A DNA stretch of 64,000 nucleotides from Phyllostachys edulis (Eukaryota > Streptophyta > Magnoliopsida > Poales > Poaceae): positions 10,388,115-10,452,114 of the forward strand of contig CM070550.1 in assembly GCA_036346405.1 (NCBI GenBank). Direction: 5' to 3'. This document shows, in pieces, positions 32,890 to 44,831 of this stretch. The first letter of the stretch is position 1; the number at the start of each line of letters is the position of its first letter. A model generated the notes under the pieces. The model worked only from the letters and a program-made list of their open reading frames with translations, was not told the DNA's origin and ran no database searches. A program made the translations under genes and the position numbers.

Positions 32890-35032
32890 CATGACGCCTC
32901 CACGTCATTTAGGTGTCAGCAAACACCAAGAGAATAAGCTAAACCCTTTGCTTGACTCTCACCACATGCAACGAATGCACAAGCTCAAGTGGATACGAAA
33001 TCCAACTCTAGATGCAATACATGCAACTAGAGATATCTCTCCTTGCTGACAAGGTACAACATACGCACAATTGATACGAGAAGCTCACACTAGCTCAAGA
33101 GAGTGAAATGAGATACCAAAAATTTGCCCCCAACCGGGCAAGGTAGGTATTTATAGTCTACACACAAAAACTAGCCGATTGGATCAGAAATCCCTAAAAA
33201 TCAGGATTTGTGGTAGTACCGCTGTACAAACTCGCTACTACCGTTTTTACTATTCAACGATCAGAAAAGGTGCATTAAATACTCAATCACTAGCATGGTC
33301 TAAATCCAAGGAATTAGCAACAAACAATCTTAGACTATGCCAAGGGAAAATGTATAAATCCCAACAATTTGCAAAACACATGTGCAAACTTAAATCATGC
33401 CACAAGGAGTAGGTACATGGACTTAAACTATTTACAAAACACATTTGTAAAGTATAGTTACATGCTACAAGAATTAGATGCATGAGCCTAAGCTATTTGC
33501 AAAACACATTTGCAAATAATAGCAGCATGCCACGGAGAGCTAGAGCAAGCGAGATTAAGCTATCAACACATGATGAGACTCGAGCTACTAGACAAGACTC
33601 CTCTTAATAGTACGACAATCCTATACTAGCAATTCGGTCTTCCAACCAAACACCAAGACCAGTAAAAGATTAGAAACACATCCTTAGCCCTAGCTAGTTA
33701 TACCTTTGCCTTGAGCATCCTCTTGAATCTTAATGACACACATCTTCACTTCAAGTCCGGGTCATTGTCTTGATATGCATCAACCCATGATGCATCCTTC
33801 ACGTGCCCTCCATCAACACATGATATGTCTTCTCTTGACTTGACGATCAACTCATGATTATCTTCTCTTCGAGATCTTGATATGCATCAACACATGATAC
33901 ATCCTCTTCTTGAATCTTAACTTGATGACGATCAACTCATGATGCCATTCAAAGTCTCCATCACCATGGAACATAACATATTCATCTAACTCATGAAAAA
34001 TGTTAGTCCCACAATATAATTATCATTAATTACTGACAGGTACGGTACCACCGTACTCACAAGGTCCGGTACTACCACACGATAGTAGTACCGCTCGGCT
34101 CAATCGGTACTACTGATTTCCAGAGGTTAAAGAATCAAGAAAAACACCCTCTCTGGAAATAACGTCGCCATATAAAACCCGGTACTATCGCATGGTCATA
34201 CCGTTTTCAGGTTTCAAGAAAAATTCCCAAAAACATCCTTTCTGTTAAAGACATATCGCCAACCATATTTTGGTACTACCGACTTGCGGTAATACCGCTC
34301 ATCAAATGCGGTCATACCGATTTTGGGATTTCAAGAAAACTTCCAAAAACATGCACTCTAGAAAACACGTACCACCATATAGATTTTGGTATTAGCGACT
34401 TGCGGTAATACCATGGATCACTTGTGGTCATACCGATTTTTCTGAATAGATTTCTAGAAGCGCAAATAAATGCAATACATGACTCCTTTGTCTTGAGCCA
34501 TGTCGATCTTTTATCATCTTTGTATTTCCTTTTTATGTAATCATTCAAACTCCGGGACTAAGCTTCTAAAACATCTTAGCACACACACATTAGTATCATA
34601 ATACAATTGCGAATAATTGAATGTAAAGCAATATGAATATATATGAACTACACAAGTTTTATATACTCAAAGGATATGTTTCAAAGTAGAGATCTCCAAT
34701 ATATGTGAATAAAGAAATATAAATCAATACTTATGAAACCACAAAACATAGAGTGAACTCCCCCTAAATGTGTGCATACACGAATGTGTAATAAAAACAT
34801 TTGCACATATTCAAGTTAAACTTTTAGTGGACTTCAACTTATATTTTGGATTCGAGGAATGCAACAAGATATAAGAATATGATGTTGGGTGCATACCTCC
34901 ATGATTTTCACATTTTCATCCAAATAAGACTACACAATAGGTATATCAATAAAAGTGTTAGTCTCACATATAGATTTGTCATTAATCAACAAAATACTCC
35001 ATTAACTCATAATGACAGGTCTAGATTCTTCA
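32890..35032 (-). mobile_element. Truncated 3' LTR, same family as the 26522-29516 solo LTR, inverted
   Basis: On the minus strand it starts TGAAGAATCTAG at 35032 and matches the first part of the solo LTR, including GATTAATGACAAAT, the CATCATGTGTTGATG strings (33780-33960) and the GCAAATGTGTTTTGCAA cluster (33360-33520). Similarity ends near the GGTGTCAGCAAACACC block at about 32920, so roughly the last 0.5 kb of the LTR is missing. A polypurine tract AAAAAGGGGGAGAT (35033-35046 reversed) sits directly upstream, identifying it as a 3' LTR. Confidence 0.75.
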
Positions 35033-36010
35033 ATCTCCCCCTTTTTGGTGATTGGTGACAAATCCTTTATCAATAACAATATTTGGATATAAATCAATAT
35101 AAGATAAGAATTTAAGCTATTGAACTATATCCATGCATGTCACTAAACAATTTAAAGCTTCAAGCATTATGCATATGAGAATAGCAAGCTTATGCACATG
35201 ATGCATATAGGAGGCTATGTATATGAATGAGATGCTCCTCCTCAAGATATGCATGAAATAAGGTGGAATCACAAGAAAATATGTCAATCATCCAAATTTA
35301 TTATAGCTCACAAAAATTCTCCCCCTTTTGGCATTACTTACCAAAAAATACAAAATAAAGCTTAGCCAAAACGGAGTCTTTGCAAAACAATGAGCTTGAC
35401 AATAAATTCATCCTAATATGGTCATAAAGAGTATGAAATAGATACATATGACCTATTTGGGAGTTTGGTTCCAAGAAATTCGATTTTCATAATGGAAGCA
35501 CCCCCCTTAGGAGATCACATCTATTACGAACAATGGCATTTTCATCTGGTATGATTTCTCGTTTACAGATTCTTTGGGTGTCGCAAATACCACATATGAG
35601 ATCCTTTTTATTTCGTTTTGATCATCTGGTTTAGATTAGAATTAATCTAACAAAACTTAATTCAAAAATGAGTTTCATAATATTTGAACAAAGATTAAAA
35701 AAAACAAAGTTCAAAGTTTCAAAGAGTTTCCACAAACATCTAAGAAAATTTGAACAAGTTTCAAAAGGTTTCAAGTAAGTCTAATAAATTGAAGCAGAAG
35801 ATTATCCTTGTTTCATCAAGTTTCGTAAGGTTTCATATAGTTTCAAACAGGTTTAAGAGAGTCTCCGCGTGTTTCATAGTGTTTCAGTGAGTTTCAAGTA
35901 TGAAACTTGATTCAAAATAGAGTTTCAGAATAGTTTCAACAAAGATTAAAAAATAACTTCAAAGTTTCAAAGAGTTTTGACAAACATCCGAGCAATTTTC
36001 ACAAGTTTTA
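35033..36010 (-). mobile_element. Internal remnant upstream of the inverted 3' LTR
   Basis: AT-rich sequence with a second GGGGGAGAA purine tract at about 35320-35335 (reversed), common near the 3' end of Ty1/copia elements. At 35640-36010 there are repeated AGTTTCA/GTTTCAAA strings. No gag or pol coding is left. Confidence 0.5.
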
Positions 36011-37340
36011 TGTGAGTTTCAAGTTGCATCTAGCTCAATGTTGGTCGCACACCACCCGCTGTAGCTCGGCCATGCTGGTCGTCCACCATTCGCCGGACAT
36101 GAAGACGAGGATGAGGTACTCACCGGAGATGAAGATGAGGAGTTCGACAGCGGACCACCACATCATCGAGACGTCGGGCACGCCACACTGCCGCACGGGC
36201 TGCTGCTTGTTGCCCGCCGCTGCGCTCGTGCATGCCACCGCACTCGCACCCGTGCGACACCGCCACAACAAAGCTCGTTCTCCACTGCTCGCCGCCGCTG
36301 CAACCATTTGCCTGCCTGCCTATGGTGATTTGCTGGTGGCATACGAGAGAGGGGGGAGGGGGAAGCACGTGGGGTGGTTGCGTGGAATGTACACAAAAAT
36401 TATGTGGGGCGAGTGACCAGTAGATTCGTGCGAACAATCGGATCAATGGTAAAAGGCTATCACGTTGGTTCGTTTGGGAACGGCACACTGCTCCCTAGTT
36501 TTTCTCATTAATATATTGCTACCATAGATTAATTGGGCTCTTCAGAGCCTCTAAACCTGCCTTACACCGTGGACGACATGCTGCCGAAGTAATTGTAGAA
36601 ACCTCCCGCTAGTACTAAAGGCTGATTCTGAAGCCACGGTTGTCACAGGACTAGGCAAGATATCATGAGCATATTTTGCAAAGTAGGATGCTTAGTTCCT
36701 GTTTGGTAAAACTCTAAATTCTTATTTTTTAAATTATGTTCCTCATTCTCTCCGAAAATCTGGAGCTGTTTGTTGAAAGTGTTCTTCCAAGAAGACAAAG
36801 GCATCTACCTCCGGTATTGTGTAGGTGTGCTTTTGGGTAGGTTAACTCCAAAAACTATATAAGGGAGGATTAGAGGCAATTAGACCATGTTACCTCTTGT
36901 TGTAATACTTCAATTCTATTTATGTCTTTCTCCTATGTATTTGTACACAAATAATAGAATTTTTCCACTAAATTTGTTTAGACCATATGAATGTATATAC
37001 GTTGTATTTGTACACAATGTCATGTTACATTGCATTTACACTTTATAAATGATTACAATTGTTGGCAAATAACAAATTGAACAACTATTGATTATATATT
37101 AGCAAATTTTGTACTGTTTATGCTGCGATAGATGAAATTGTAGATATTGCATTCATATCGTATAAGTGTTCAAATGATAATTAAATACTATTACGTACGA
37201 GTATTGAAATGATAAATAAGTCATAACAAAAGACCACAAAACTACAACTAAGTTAAGACAAGATTCAGAGGTAAACTAGCAAGTTACAAGTTATACTATC
37301 CAATGGCAAAGAACTTAAGATCTAATAACAAACATCAACC
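36010..37340. other. GC-rich island followed by AT-rich spacer
   Basis: 36010-36430 is much richer in GC than its surroundings, with open frames on both strands (for example SMMWWSAVELLIFISGEY on the minus strand, faintly like a MATE transporter segment), too little to call. 36430-37340 is AT-rich. A TATA-like CTATATAAGGG near 36855 followed by a leader suggests a degraded LTR end. No gene is supported. Confidence 0.3.
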
Positions 37341-37344
37341 AGGT

Positions 37345-37735
37345 AATGGTATTTTTGCCTTACAGGAACCGTTTGTCTGCTATCTCCTCACTCAAGCACA
37401 TAACGCACTCCCGATCACGCTATATATCGTCAAAATCGAGATACCGGGTACTGCTATCTTGGCCAAAATTTGAGCATTGTTGTTCTTTCTCCCTTCAGAA
37501 AGATGCATAGATTTTGTTGTCTATTCCCCACTTGAGAGCATCAACATCTGAAGAGTCCAATGATACCTTCAGCTGTGAAATCTGCTGCTCAAGAACACGG
37601 ATCTTACCCTTGTATCTTTGCATATCATTCTCGGCTTTAAGATGCAGCAAATCTCCTCTCTGATGTTACACGGGCAATTGCCTCCATCTTCCAAGTCTCC
37701 GCCTTGACTTCAAGTATTCGAAGGACAAAAGTCAC
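37345..37735 (-). pseudogene. RING-type E3 ligase fragment (RF298/MIP1-like)
   Basis: The minus strand encodes KAENDMQRYKGKIRVLEQQ, then SLDSSDVDALKWGIDNKIY, then, after a stop and shift, RDRECVMCLSEE at about 37385-37420. The last is the start of the C-terminal RING of the plant RF4/RF298/MIP1 group of putative E3 ubiquitin ligases, which has a long coiled coil immediately before it. An in-frame TAG precedes RDREC, and TAA ends the frame before the RING is complete. It is a truncated, dead gene copy. The family assignment rests on remembered motifs. Confidence 0.55.
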
Positions 37736-38017
37736 AGAACAGACCAAAGATGATATTCAACCTTCAAATACAAACAACTTCATACAACCAGCATTGGTAG
37801 TTAGATCCACAGTAATTTAACTCTTACTATGGCAAACATGATATCTGCAATCAACTAAGCATTAATTCGATGACTACAAAAACCAGGAAGCTAATGAAGA
37901 GTTGATTGCTAGCACACAAGTCTCATTTTCATTAAGCCTCTAGGAGGAACTGGTCATATTGCCCAGACTTCATACAGAATCAAGATAATAAACCTCAAAC
38001 CCAGCTTTACTAGCAGT

Positions 38018-39875
38018 CTAGCCTAAGCCACCGTCTATACTATCAATCACTGCCATTATAGGAAAATTCTGGTGATCCTGCACCATGAGGTCCAGCAATT
38101 TCTCTACATTATCATTTAGCACATGCACAAGAACAGAGAAAAATAAGCAAAATATTCTATACATTTTTGGCCAACAACAACATATGGCCACCTAGACTTT
38201 TGAACTTTCAAGTGTACAAAAACTAGCTACTCCTCATAGCTTTTATAAATTCTGAAACAAAACATAATGGATACTTTTGGACGGTCGGTCGAAGGGATGT
38301 CCCTCTATTTGAAGCTCTACTTGCCAACCATGATACAGTAGCCAAGCATGTTCACTAGATCATTTGCCAAGTAAACACCCTAACCAAGAAGAAGACCTGC
38401 TCTGAACAATCGATTTATCACCAACAAAAAAAAATTATCAAGCATCCCACCAGTTCAGGTTCAGGTAAGCATGAAAAAAATAGTAATGCTAATCAGACTA
38501 TCAGAGAGCATTCATACATTCAGATTTCGCGTTTTTGTTATACTGAGAGGGGCCTTTCACATTGAAATGAATTTTCCTGACGAATCACAAGATGTAAAAC
38601 TCAACTCTAGTTAAAGTAAACTAACTGTACCTCACAGTCAACAATTGGGCCGAGCTGCGGCCGATTCACTCAAAGGAATGCAGCACAAAAGAGTATTACT
38701 AGGATATATCATAGCTTGCTTCCTTGAGATCCCTTTGGTCTCGAGAACGTCATCCACTGCCTGCCAATAGCCACCAGCTTGCCGGACTCCTTCTTCCGGA
38801 CCTCCGTTGTCACCGCCGTCAGCCTTGCTTTCCAGTCCACCACCTTCCTGTCCAGCTCAATCTCCTCCTAAACAATTCAACCAAATATTATTCGAGATGA
38901 TTAAAATTTCAACCCCTGGAAAGCTTGAGCGAAGATGAAAATGACACTTAACTATCTAAATTCTGAAAGAATCGCAGTGAGCATAACTTGAAAAGTACAA
39001 ATAGCTTGAGTTTTGTAATAGAAAAGCATCTAGATGCCGAAATGCTTTAGTTTGGGCCCTGATCAGAATATGCACTTCAAGCACAATGTGCTACAACTAA
39101 AAATGTTCAAGCCTTAATTTGTTTAGTAATCTTCCTTAAAGGGCAACATAACTGCTACCCTGTTATTCTAGGGTAAGATGGTTGCTTCTGGAAAACAAAT
39201 ACGGAAGCAGAATAGCTAAAGTAGTAGAATGGCTTGCCCTATATTCCTATACCAAGCAACCGAAGTTGCATTAGCAGAAAGGAAAGGAAACTAGGCAACC
39301 TTGATGAAGAAACCATCAGTACATGTCTCTTGCCTACCTACTCAAAGAAGGAAAAGGTTAAAAGGTCTAAAAAAGCACCAATAGATGCTCTAATCCAACT
39401 TTACAAAGCACATGGTCAGAAAGAATAGTTAAACAAATGCTTCGTGTTCAGAAAGCAGCTTTACTGAAAGAGCACACTCGCCTAATGGACAATCCAATGT
39501 GATATGGGCTAATTTAATCCAGAGAGGCCAACTTTTTCTTCAGGCTGCGGCACGAAACAAGAAGCCACACAACCTAATTGCCGCCTTAACAGTGCGGAGG
39601 AATCAATCTAGTTTCAGAATAACTTTCTTCGTGTCTAGTTTCAGAATAAAAAATATATTGGATTCTGAAAAAACACACCGCATAATCTAATTTATTTGTT
39701 ACTTTGCAGTCCTTTAGCAACCTAGATTATCCAGAAAACAGGATGATTACACTTGATTTGTCGCGCAATTGGGTTTGCCTACCTCCAGATACATCCAGGT
39801 TGCAGAGGAGCGGAGGGAGATGCAGGAGGAGGTGAGGAGCTCGTCAGGGGTGACGGGCGAGCCGCCGCTTGCCAT
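38018..39875 (-). pseudogene. Small three-exon gene with broken splice donor and frameshift
   Basis: Exon 1 (39875-39783) encodes MASGGSPVTPDELL...WMYLE and ends at a good donor (GAG|GTAGGC). Exon 2 starts at 38867 after TTTAG and reads EEIELDRKVVDWKARLTAV...KLVAIGRQ. A one-base change then breaks the frame, and the correct continuation VDDVLETKGISRKQ is in another frame. The expected donor at about 38713 has CT in place of GT. Exon 3 (38103-38018) starts after TGTAG and encodes EKLLDLMVQDHQNFPIMAV up to TAG. Joined, these make about 120 residues, helical and charged. I do not recognise the family. The GC-rich leader runs to about 40080. Confidence 0.55.
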
Positions 39876-40099
39876 CGCCTCGTCGTCGTCGCCGCCGCCC
39901 CCGCCCCCGCCGGTCACGGTCTCGCCTCGGGTCCCTCCTTTTGGTGGTAGCTTTGCCACTGCTGTGCGCCGCTTGGTCGGCGAATTGGGCTCTCTCGATG
40001 CTTGGATTGGTCTGCAACATGGGATGGGATGAGGATTGAGGGGAATACGGTGTTGGAGGAATCCCACGGGAGAGGCGCAGGTGCAAATGGGTAATCGAA

Positions 40100-41008
40100 C
40101 TTGCAAATTCTCCACAAGAGAATCATTTGCGGAACAATTATCAAATGTCAACAGGCATATTTCCTCTCAAGGTGCCATTCAACGGAACCCTCATGCAGGG
40201 CAAGGCATATAACATCGGCACTATGTGTGCATGGCACATAAATTAACCTGAAATAAAAGAAAAATTGTCATGTACATGCAACCATGGTAATGACAATGAA
40301 TGTAGTAACTTGAATTTTACCTCACAAGGAAGCTTTTTAGGTTCCAAGAACCATCAATAAAGTGTGCACTTACTGCCTTGTATCCTCGCTTTTGATGGTC
40401 TGCAGTCCACACATCTGTAGTGATGGCCATCATGTTCTTTTGGGATTCATGTAGATCCAAAATACCCTTCCTGATTGTATTTCTAGACACCATCTTGAAC
40501 AAAAGAACAAAATCTTTGGAAACCAGCATGCTCAGCCATAACTAAAGGGTACTCATGAATGCGCAACATTATGCAAGTTCTTTCCTAGCAACTTCTTGGT
40601 CAAAAATATAATTCGCCACACTAACTTTTCCATCATCCGAATTCTTGAGAATCTTAATTGGCTCTGTTTTGAACCTTTTGTTGGTTGTCAAACAGCAGAA
40701 CATGCAACGTGGTCATGCAAGTGTTTGGTGCCATTTTTGTCTCTCCTCCAAGCTTATATTAACACCACATACACTCAGCTTTCCATTTACCCCCCGACTT
40801 GTACTCTTTTAAATTCAAGCCACACTGCAGATTTAAGTTTTCTCTTAACACCAGCTAACTGATGCGCATCCTGTTCTTGAACTTGTTCAGCCTCTGTACC
40901 TTGTGATGATTGTGTAGCTGAGTCGGCATTAGGAGCTAGGCTAGACTTTTCTGTAGCTTGGGCAGAGCTTTGTGCTGCCTATGATGAGCTAGATGATGGA
41001 GTCGACAT
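40100..41008 (-). pseudogene. hAT transposase fragment (ricesleeper-type), with stop and truncation
   Basis: The minus strand opens MSTPSSSSS at 41008, then TAG. It continues through a Ser/Gln-rich leader to the BED-type zinc finger start (KRKLKSAVWLEFKRV, about 40800-40840) and a damaged finger. At 40530-40317 is the conserved block AITTDVWTADHQKRGYKAVS. A GT-AG intron (about 40320-40247) follows, then YVPCTHSADVI and HEGSVEWHLERK. The last piece is FDNCSANDSLVENL near 40110-40150. These are hallmarks of Ac/hAT transposases. The C-terminal dimerisation domain is missing, and the coding sequence stops abruptly beside the small gene at 39875. Confidence 0.8.
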
Positions 41009-41009
41009 T

Positions 41010-42960
41010 TCAAATCTTCTGCTACAAAGAATCCAACATTAAACCTTATATAAATCAGTACCAACTTCATTTAATGAAAAAATATATATATATATTATTC
41101 CAGTGTCGGCTGAAGCCTACTAATGGCACCAAGAACTAACAAAGCTAAGAATTACATGAATCAATCGCTTTCCCATTCTCATTACTTGTTGTTGGTTACA
41201 TGAAAGAAATCTGAAGCTCCTAACAAGAACTAACATGAATTGAGCATTCGAGTATTACCTGTTGCTGGCTTGCGCTAATCCTTGCAATTTGTGGGTGGGT
41301 CTGAAGCAGCTCCTCCTTTTCCTCACAGATCTGTATGTCCTTGTCGTCGTCGTCGAATCCTTGGAGAAGAGAAGCCGATCTGCAGCAACTTGTCATCACC
41401 GTCGAATCACCGAAGAAGAGAAGTACAACAGGATAGAATGGGGGAGTTGGGGACTGGTTTGTGGTGGCGGCTGCCCCTGGTGTTGGCAGTGGCCAGTGGG
41501 CTTGAGTTGTGGTGATGCGTAGGGTTAGGTTTTCACGCACACAATTATATATCTTCTTCGAAAACCCACATATCATATTTACATGATATTACATATACAA
41601 CATATATTTTATTTTATTTGGGTCCCTATGGTCCCATGGGGTAAGATCGGCCCCTGCCTCGGTTGGAAACCGTCCCATGGGAGACAATGGCCCCAGCCGG
41701 CCAGCCCTAGGCCTACGGGGATTTTCCCTACGAGGGAAATTGTCACCCATACTCTGAAATCAACTATCTAGCTCATACTTAGGAGTTACATGTGTCTTTA
41801 TTTCGGAATTCAAAAAATCGATATATCTTTGATTCGTACCATGTCATAACGTCACTCCAATAGATAAAAAAAGGGAATTGCTATGGCTCTTACATCCGAT
41901 TCTAGCGTCTCCGATCATACACCTCTAACACGTATCGAACGCTGCCAATCACTTGCTCCTAATCCATTCCCATAACCCATCCCTCCTCTCTCTTCATGCT
42001 CTAGCAAACTAGTCAAGCCGTCCATGGCGAGCTCTCCGGATTCTTTTCCTGCACCACACCACCATGCCTCACCCATTCTTCACCATACCCTAGTGAGTCT
42101 CCGGCCACTGGAGCTTGTCACCGGAGTCGCGCTCCCCCGCCATTGGCAGATCCTCTTGAGGTCATGGGTGTTCAGTCGAACACCCATATTTTTCTTTAAA
42201 ATATCTGATATATAATAGGCATATTAGATGCATATATTATTAGTTAGGTCAAAATTTTATATTTGTGTCCGCAAATAAATTTAGCTAGCACTCCCCATGT
42301 AACACATTAGACTCATTTTCCTTCCTACTTTAGCCCACCAAACCCTAACCTCTATTCTCTCTGGCCTCCAAGTGACGAACGAGCGGAGGTATGGGCTACA
42401 AAGGCGAGCGATAGTCGGTGGACACGACGCTACGGCGCGACGGCTAGTAGGCGTGAGGCGGCGCACGGCGAGCGTGCGGCAACACACCTGTGTGGGCGAA
42501 CAGATATGCGACGCGAGCAAGTGGGTGGTAGCACGACAAACAGGGAGGAAGGGAGCGGACGGCACCAAGAGAACAACGTGGTGGCCGGGAGGGAGCATGG
42601 CGGCGGAAATGGAGTAGTATATCCAGCTCACCGTCATCGTCCTCTCCAGATATAGGTGTGTTCAGCGCACTCCAATTCTTCTCCTTGGCTCTGCTCCGCT
42701 CGAGCTCCAGTTCTTTTTGGAGTCTAAGCTTCTTCCTCTGCTTTCTTGGTTCTTTCCAATGGATGTTGTACAAAAATACAATATTTGCCTTGGGCAATGA
42801 ACAGATAGTTGAGCGCTTGTTACATATGTTTACATGCTAATTTTTGCTCTATGGAAGGAACATTCTTAGATGGGGTTCTTACTAATGGGGAAAAACAAAA
42901 AAGAGTAGGATCAGCAAGGTATGCATCTGTCAAAAAAATTGAAAAAGAAGGCAGAAGCTC
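41010..42960. other. Intergenic, degraded repeats
   Basis: Contains (TA)n at about 41083-41096, a GC-rich patch (41630-41740, ATGGTCCCATGGGGTAAG...) and GC-rich frames at 42360-42660 on both strands without recognisable domains. The strings GGGTGTTCAGTCGAACACCC (42166) and GAACACCCATCCTAAAAATCC (43526) look like two sides of one degraded repeat. No gene can be supported. Confidence 0.35.
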
Positions 42961-43250
42961 TACCGATCACTATTAGAGGAAGAAAATAAGTTTTAACAGT
43001 CTAGCTGCTATAACCTGGAACAGAAAATAAGTGAGAAAACAACAACGACCAAGACCAAGAGCAACAACGATCAAGACCAAGCACAAGTTTTTTTTTTGGA
43101 AAAAGAAGACATGGTATCTACCTATCACTATTAGAGAAATAAAATAAGATTTAGCGGTATAGCTGGTACAGTCCAGAGCAAAAAAAATAGAGAAAACAAT
43201 AACGGTCAAACACCAAGCATAAGTCTTAGCCGCACACTGCAACAACAGCA
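42961..43250 (+). repeat. Imperfect tandem duplication, two units of about 160 bases
   Basis: TATCACTATTAGAG with following AAAATAAGNTTTA and GAGAAAACAA blocks occurs at about 42965 and again at about 43124, with CAAGCACAAG / CAAGCATAAG ending each unit. AT-rich and non-coding. Confidence 0.6.
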
Positions 43251-44660
43251 TAACTTAGCAAAATAAGAAGCCTAGAGCAAAAATAGCTCTATTTTTAGTT
43301 TCCACCTCCTCAACTGTCATTGATATCTATAATTTGTTGTTTAATTCATGCCATTATGCTTGCCTTATATCGTCCAATTCCTCATATAAAATCATTAATT
43401 TCTATATATTTTTGTATTTTGTTATATATATGCGTATCGTCGTATCAGTGTTTTTTGGGAAATAACATCTTACGATATCGACGTATTGGTATCGGTATAT
43501 CTGGACAACTTAGCTCTGAAATCCGAACACCCATCCTAAAAATCCTGGATCCGCCACTGTCCCCCGCCCTCCCCATCTCCATCTCTTCCCCTGTCCTGAA
43601 TTTGTACATGAAGGTGAGGACGTTGGGCCACGAGTTTGGTGGCAAAAGGAAGGAGACGAGCTCAGCGATGGCGTCAGAGAGCTTCTTCGCGATGGATTTG
43701 GATAGCGTGAGGGTGAAGGAGGCGAAAAGCGGAGAAGATGAGGCGAAGCAGGAGCACAACCGCAATGGGTTGAGCCAGCGACAAGGCCTTGACCCAAGCG
43801 CCTGTTCCAACAATGGCGATGTGCTTGGCCCTCAAAGCCACCTGCATACCCTTCTCCGGTAGGATTGTTGCAGATGTTTTTTTTTTTGAAATGTTGCGTT
43901 TGCTATTTCCAAATGTTGCATACTCCGCACTTCCATTGTTGGGGCTCAAAACTGTTTCCTCAATCATTGCAACAAGGTTTTTTGTTGCAATATTTCGTTG
44001 TATTTGTTGTGGAAACAATTATAATTTGTTGCATAGTTTTTGTTGCGTGGTTACGTTGATTTGTTGCACAAGAGTTCTTTATTTGTTATAATAGTCATTG
44101 CTGGTTATTGTATACGAGATCTTGTATATTGCATCACAAGAGAGGCATTTGTTGCGGCTACGTTGTACCTAAATATTTTTTTTGTTGTTGCAATGGATTT
44201 GCCATTTTGTTGCAACCTTCTGTTGGACGGGGATTTGTTGCAACTGAAGAGTTTTTGTTGCCCGACCAATGGTCCAATGTTGCGTCACTTAGTTTTTTGT
44301 TGCGTGGATCTAATGGTCCAAATATGGACTCTTAAGTGAGATGGAGCGGCTAGGAAGGACGTACGATGAGATGCTTACTACCGTACGTACGGGCGTTAGT
44401 CCTTGCAAGAAAAAAAAATACCATGGCCAACTATGTAAACAGTACAAAACGGACGTTTCCCAAACCTTTTTCCCATTCTGAAAAGGGGCAACAAATCTGT
44501 AATTCCTTGTGCATATGGCGAGCACACAGCCGGAGCCCAAAATCATCCCCGTGCGGCAGATGGCTCACCGCAGCCACAATCCGGCGCCCCCACAAAATCT
44601 TCCCGCCCGCGCCCACGCGGCCACGCCGGATGCCCCCACGCCAATCCGCGGTGCCACCTC
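43250..44660. other. Non-coding region with GTTGC-rich stretch upstream of psaF
   Basis: 43590-43860 has overlapping open frames without a known domain. From 43862 to about 44310 the motif GTTGC (mostly as TTGTTGCA) recurs some 18 times at irregular spacing, almost always in one orientation. The promoter of psaF probably begins near 44500. Confidence 0.5.
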
Positions 44661-44697
44661 ACTTCCCGTTATCCCCGCCTCACCCATCGCGCCGAGC

Positions 44698-44707
44698 CCC
44701 TTATCCC
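44698..44707 (+). promoter_or_regulatory. I-box (GATAAGG) candidate upstream of psaF
   Basis: CCCTTATCCC is the reverse of GGGATAAGGG, the I-box seen in light-regulated plant promoters, about 130 bases before the ATG. A second GATAAC-type core lies at 44668-44674. No clear TATA box is present, which is common for photosynthetic nuclear genes. Confidence 0.45.
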
Positions 44708-44831
44708 CTCCCCGATCTCGTGCATTACAAACACGCAAACTAATGGCACACACCCACCTCGATCTCAAAGTCTCTCCTTCACACGCGACACGCCCCGCGC
44801 GCGCGCCAAGAACCCCGCGGACGCCGCAGCA

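Noticed and set aside
36012..36488. Possible MATE transporter exon on the minus strand
   Set aside because: Similarity is limited to a short hydrophobic string with no neighbouring exon; too weak to annotate.
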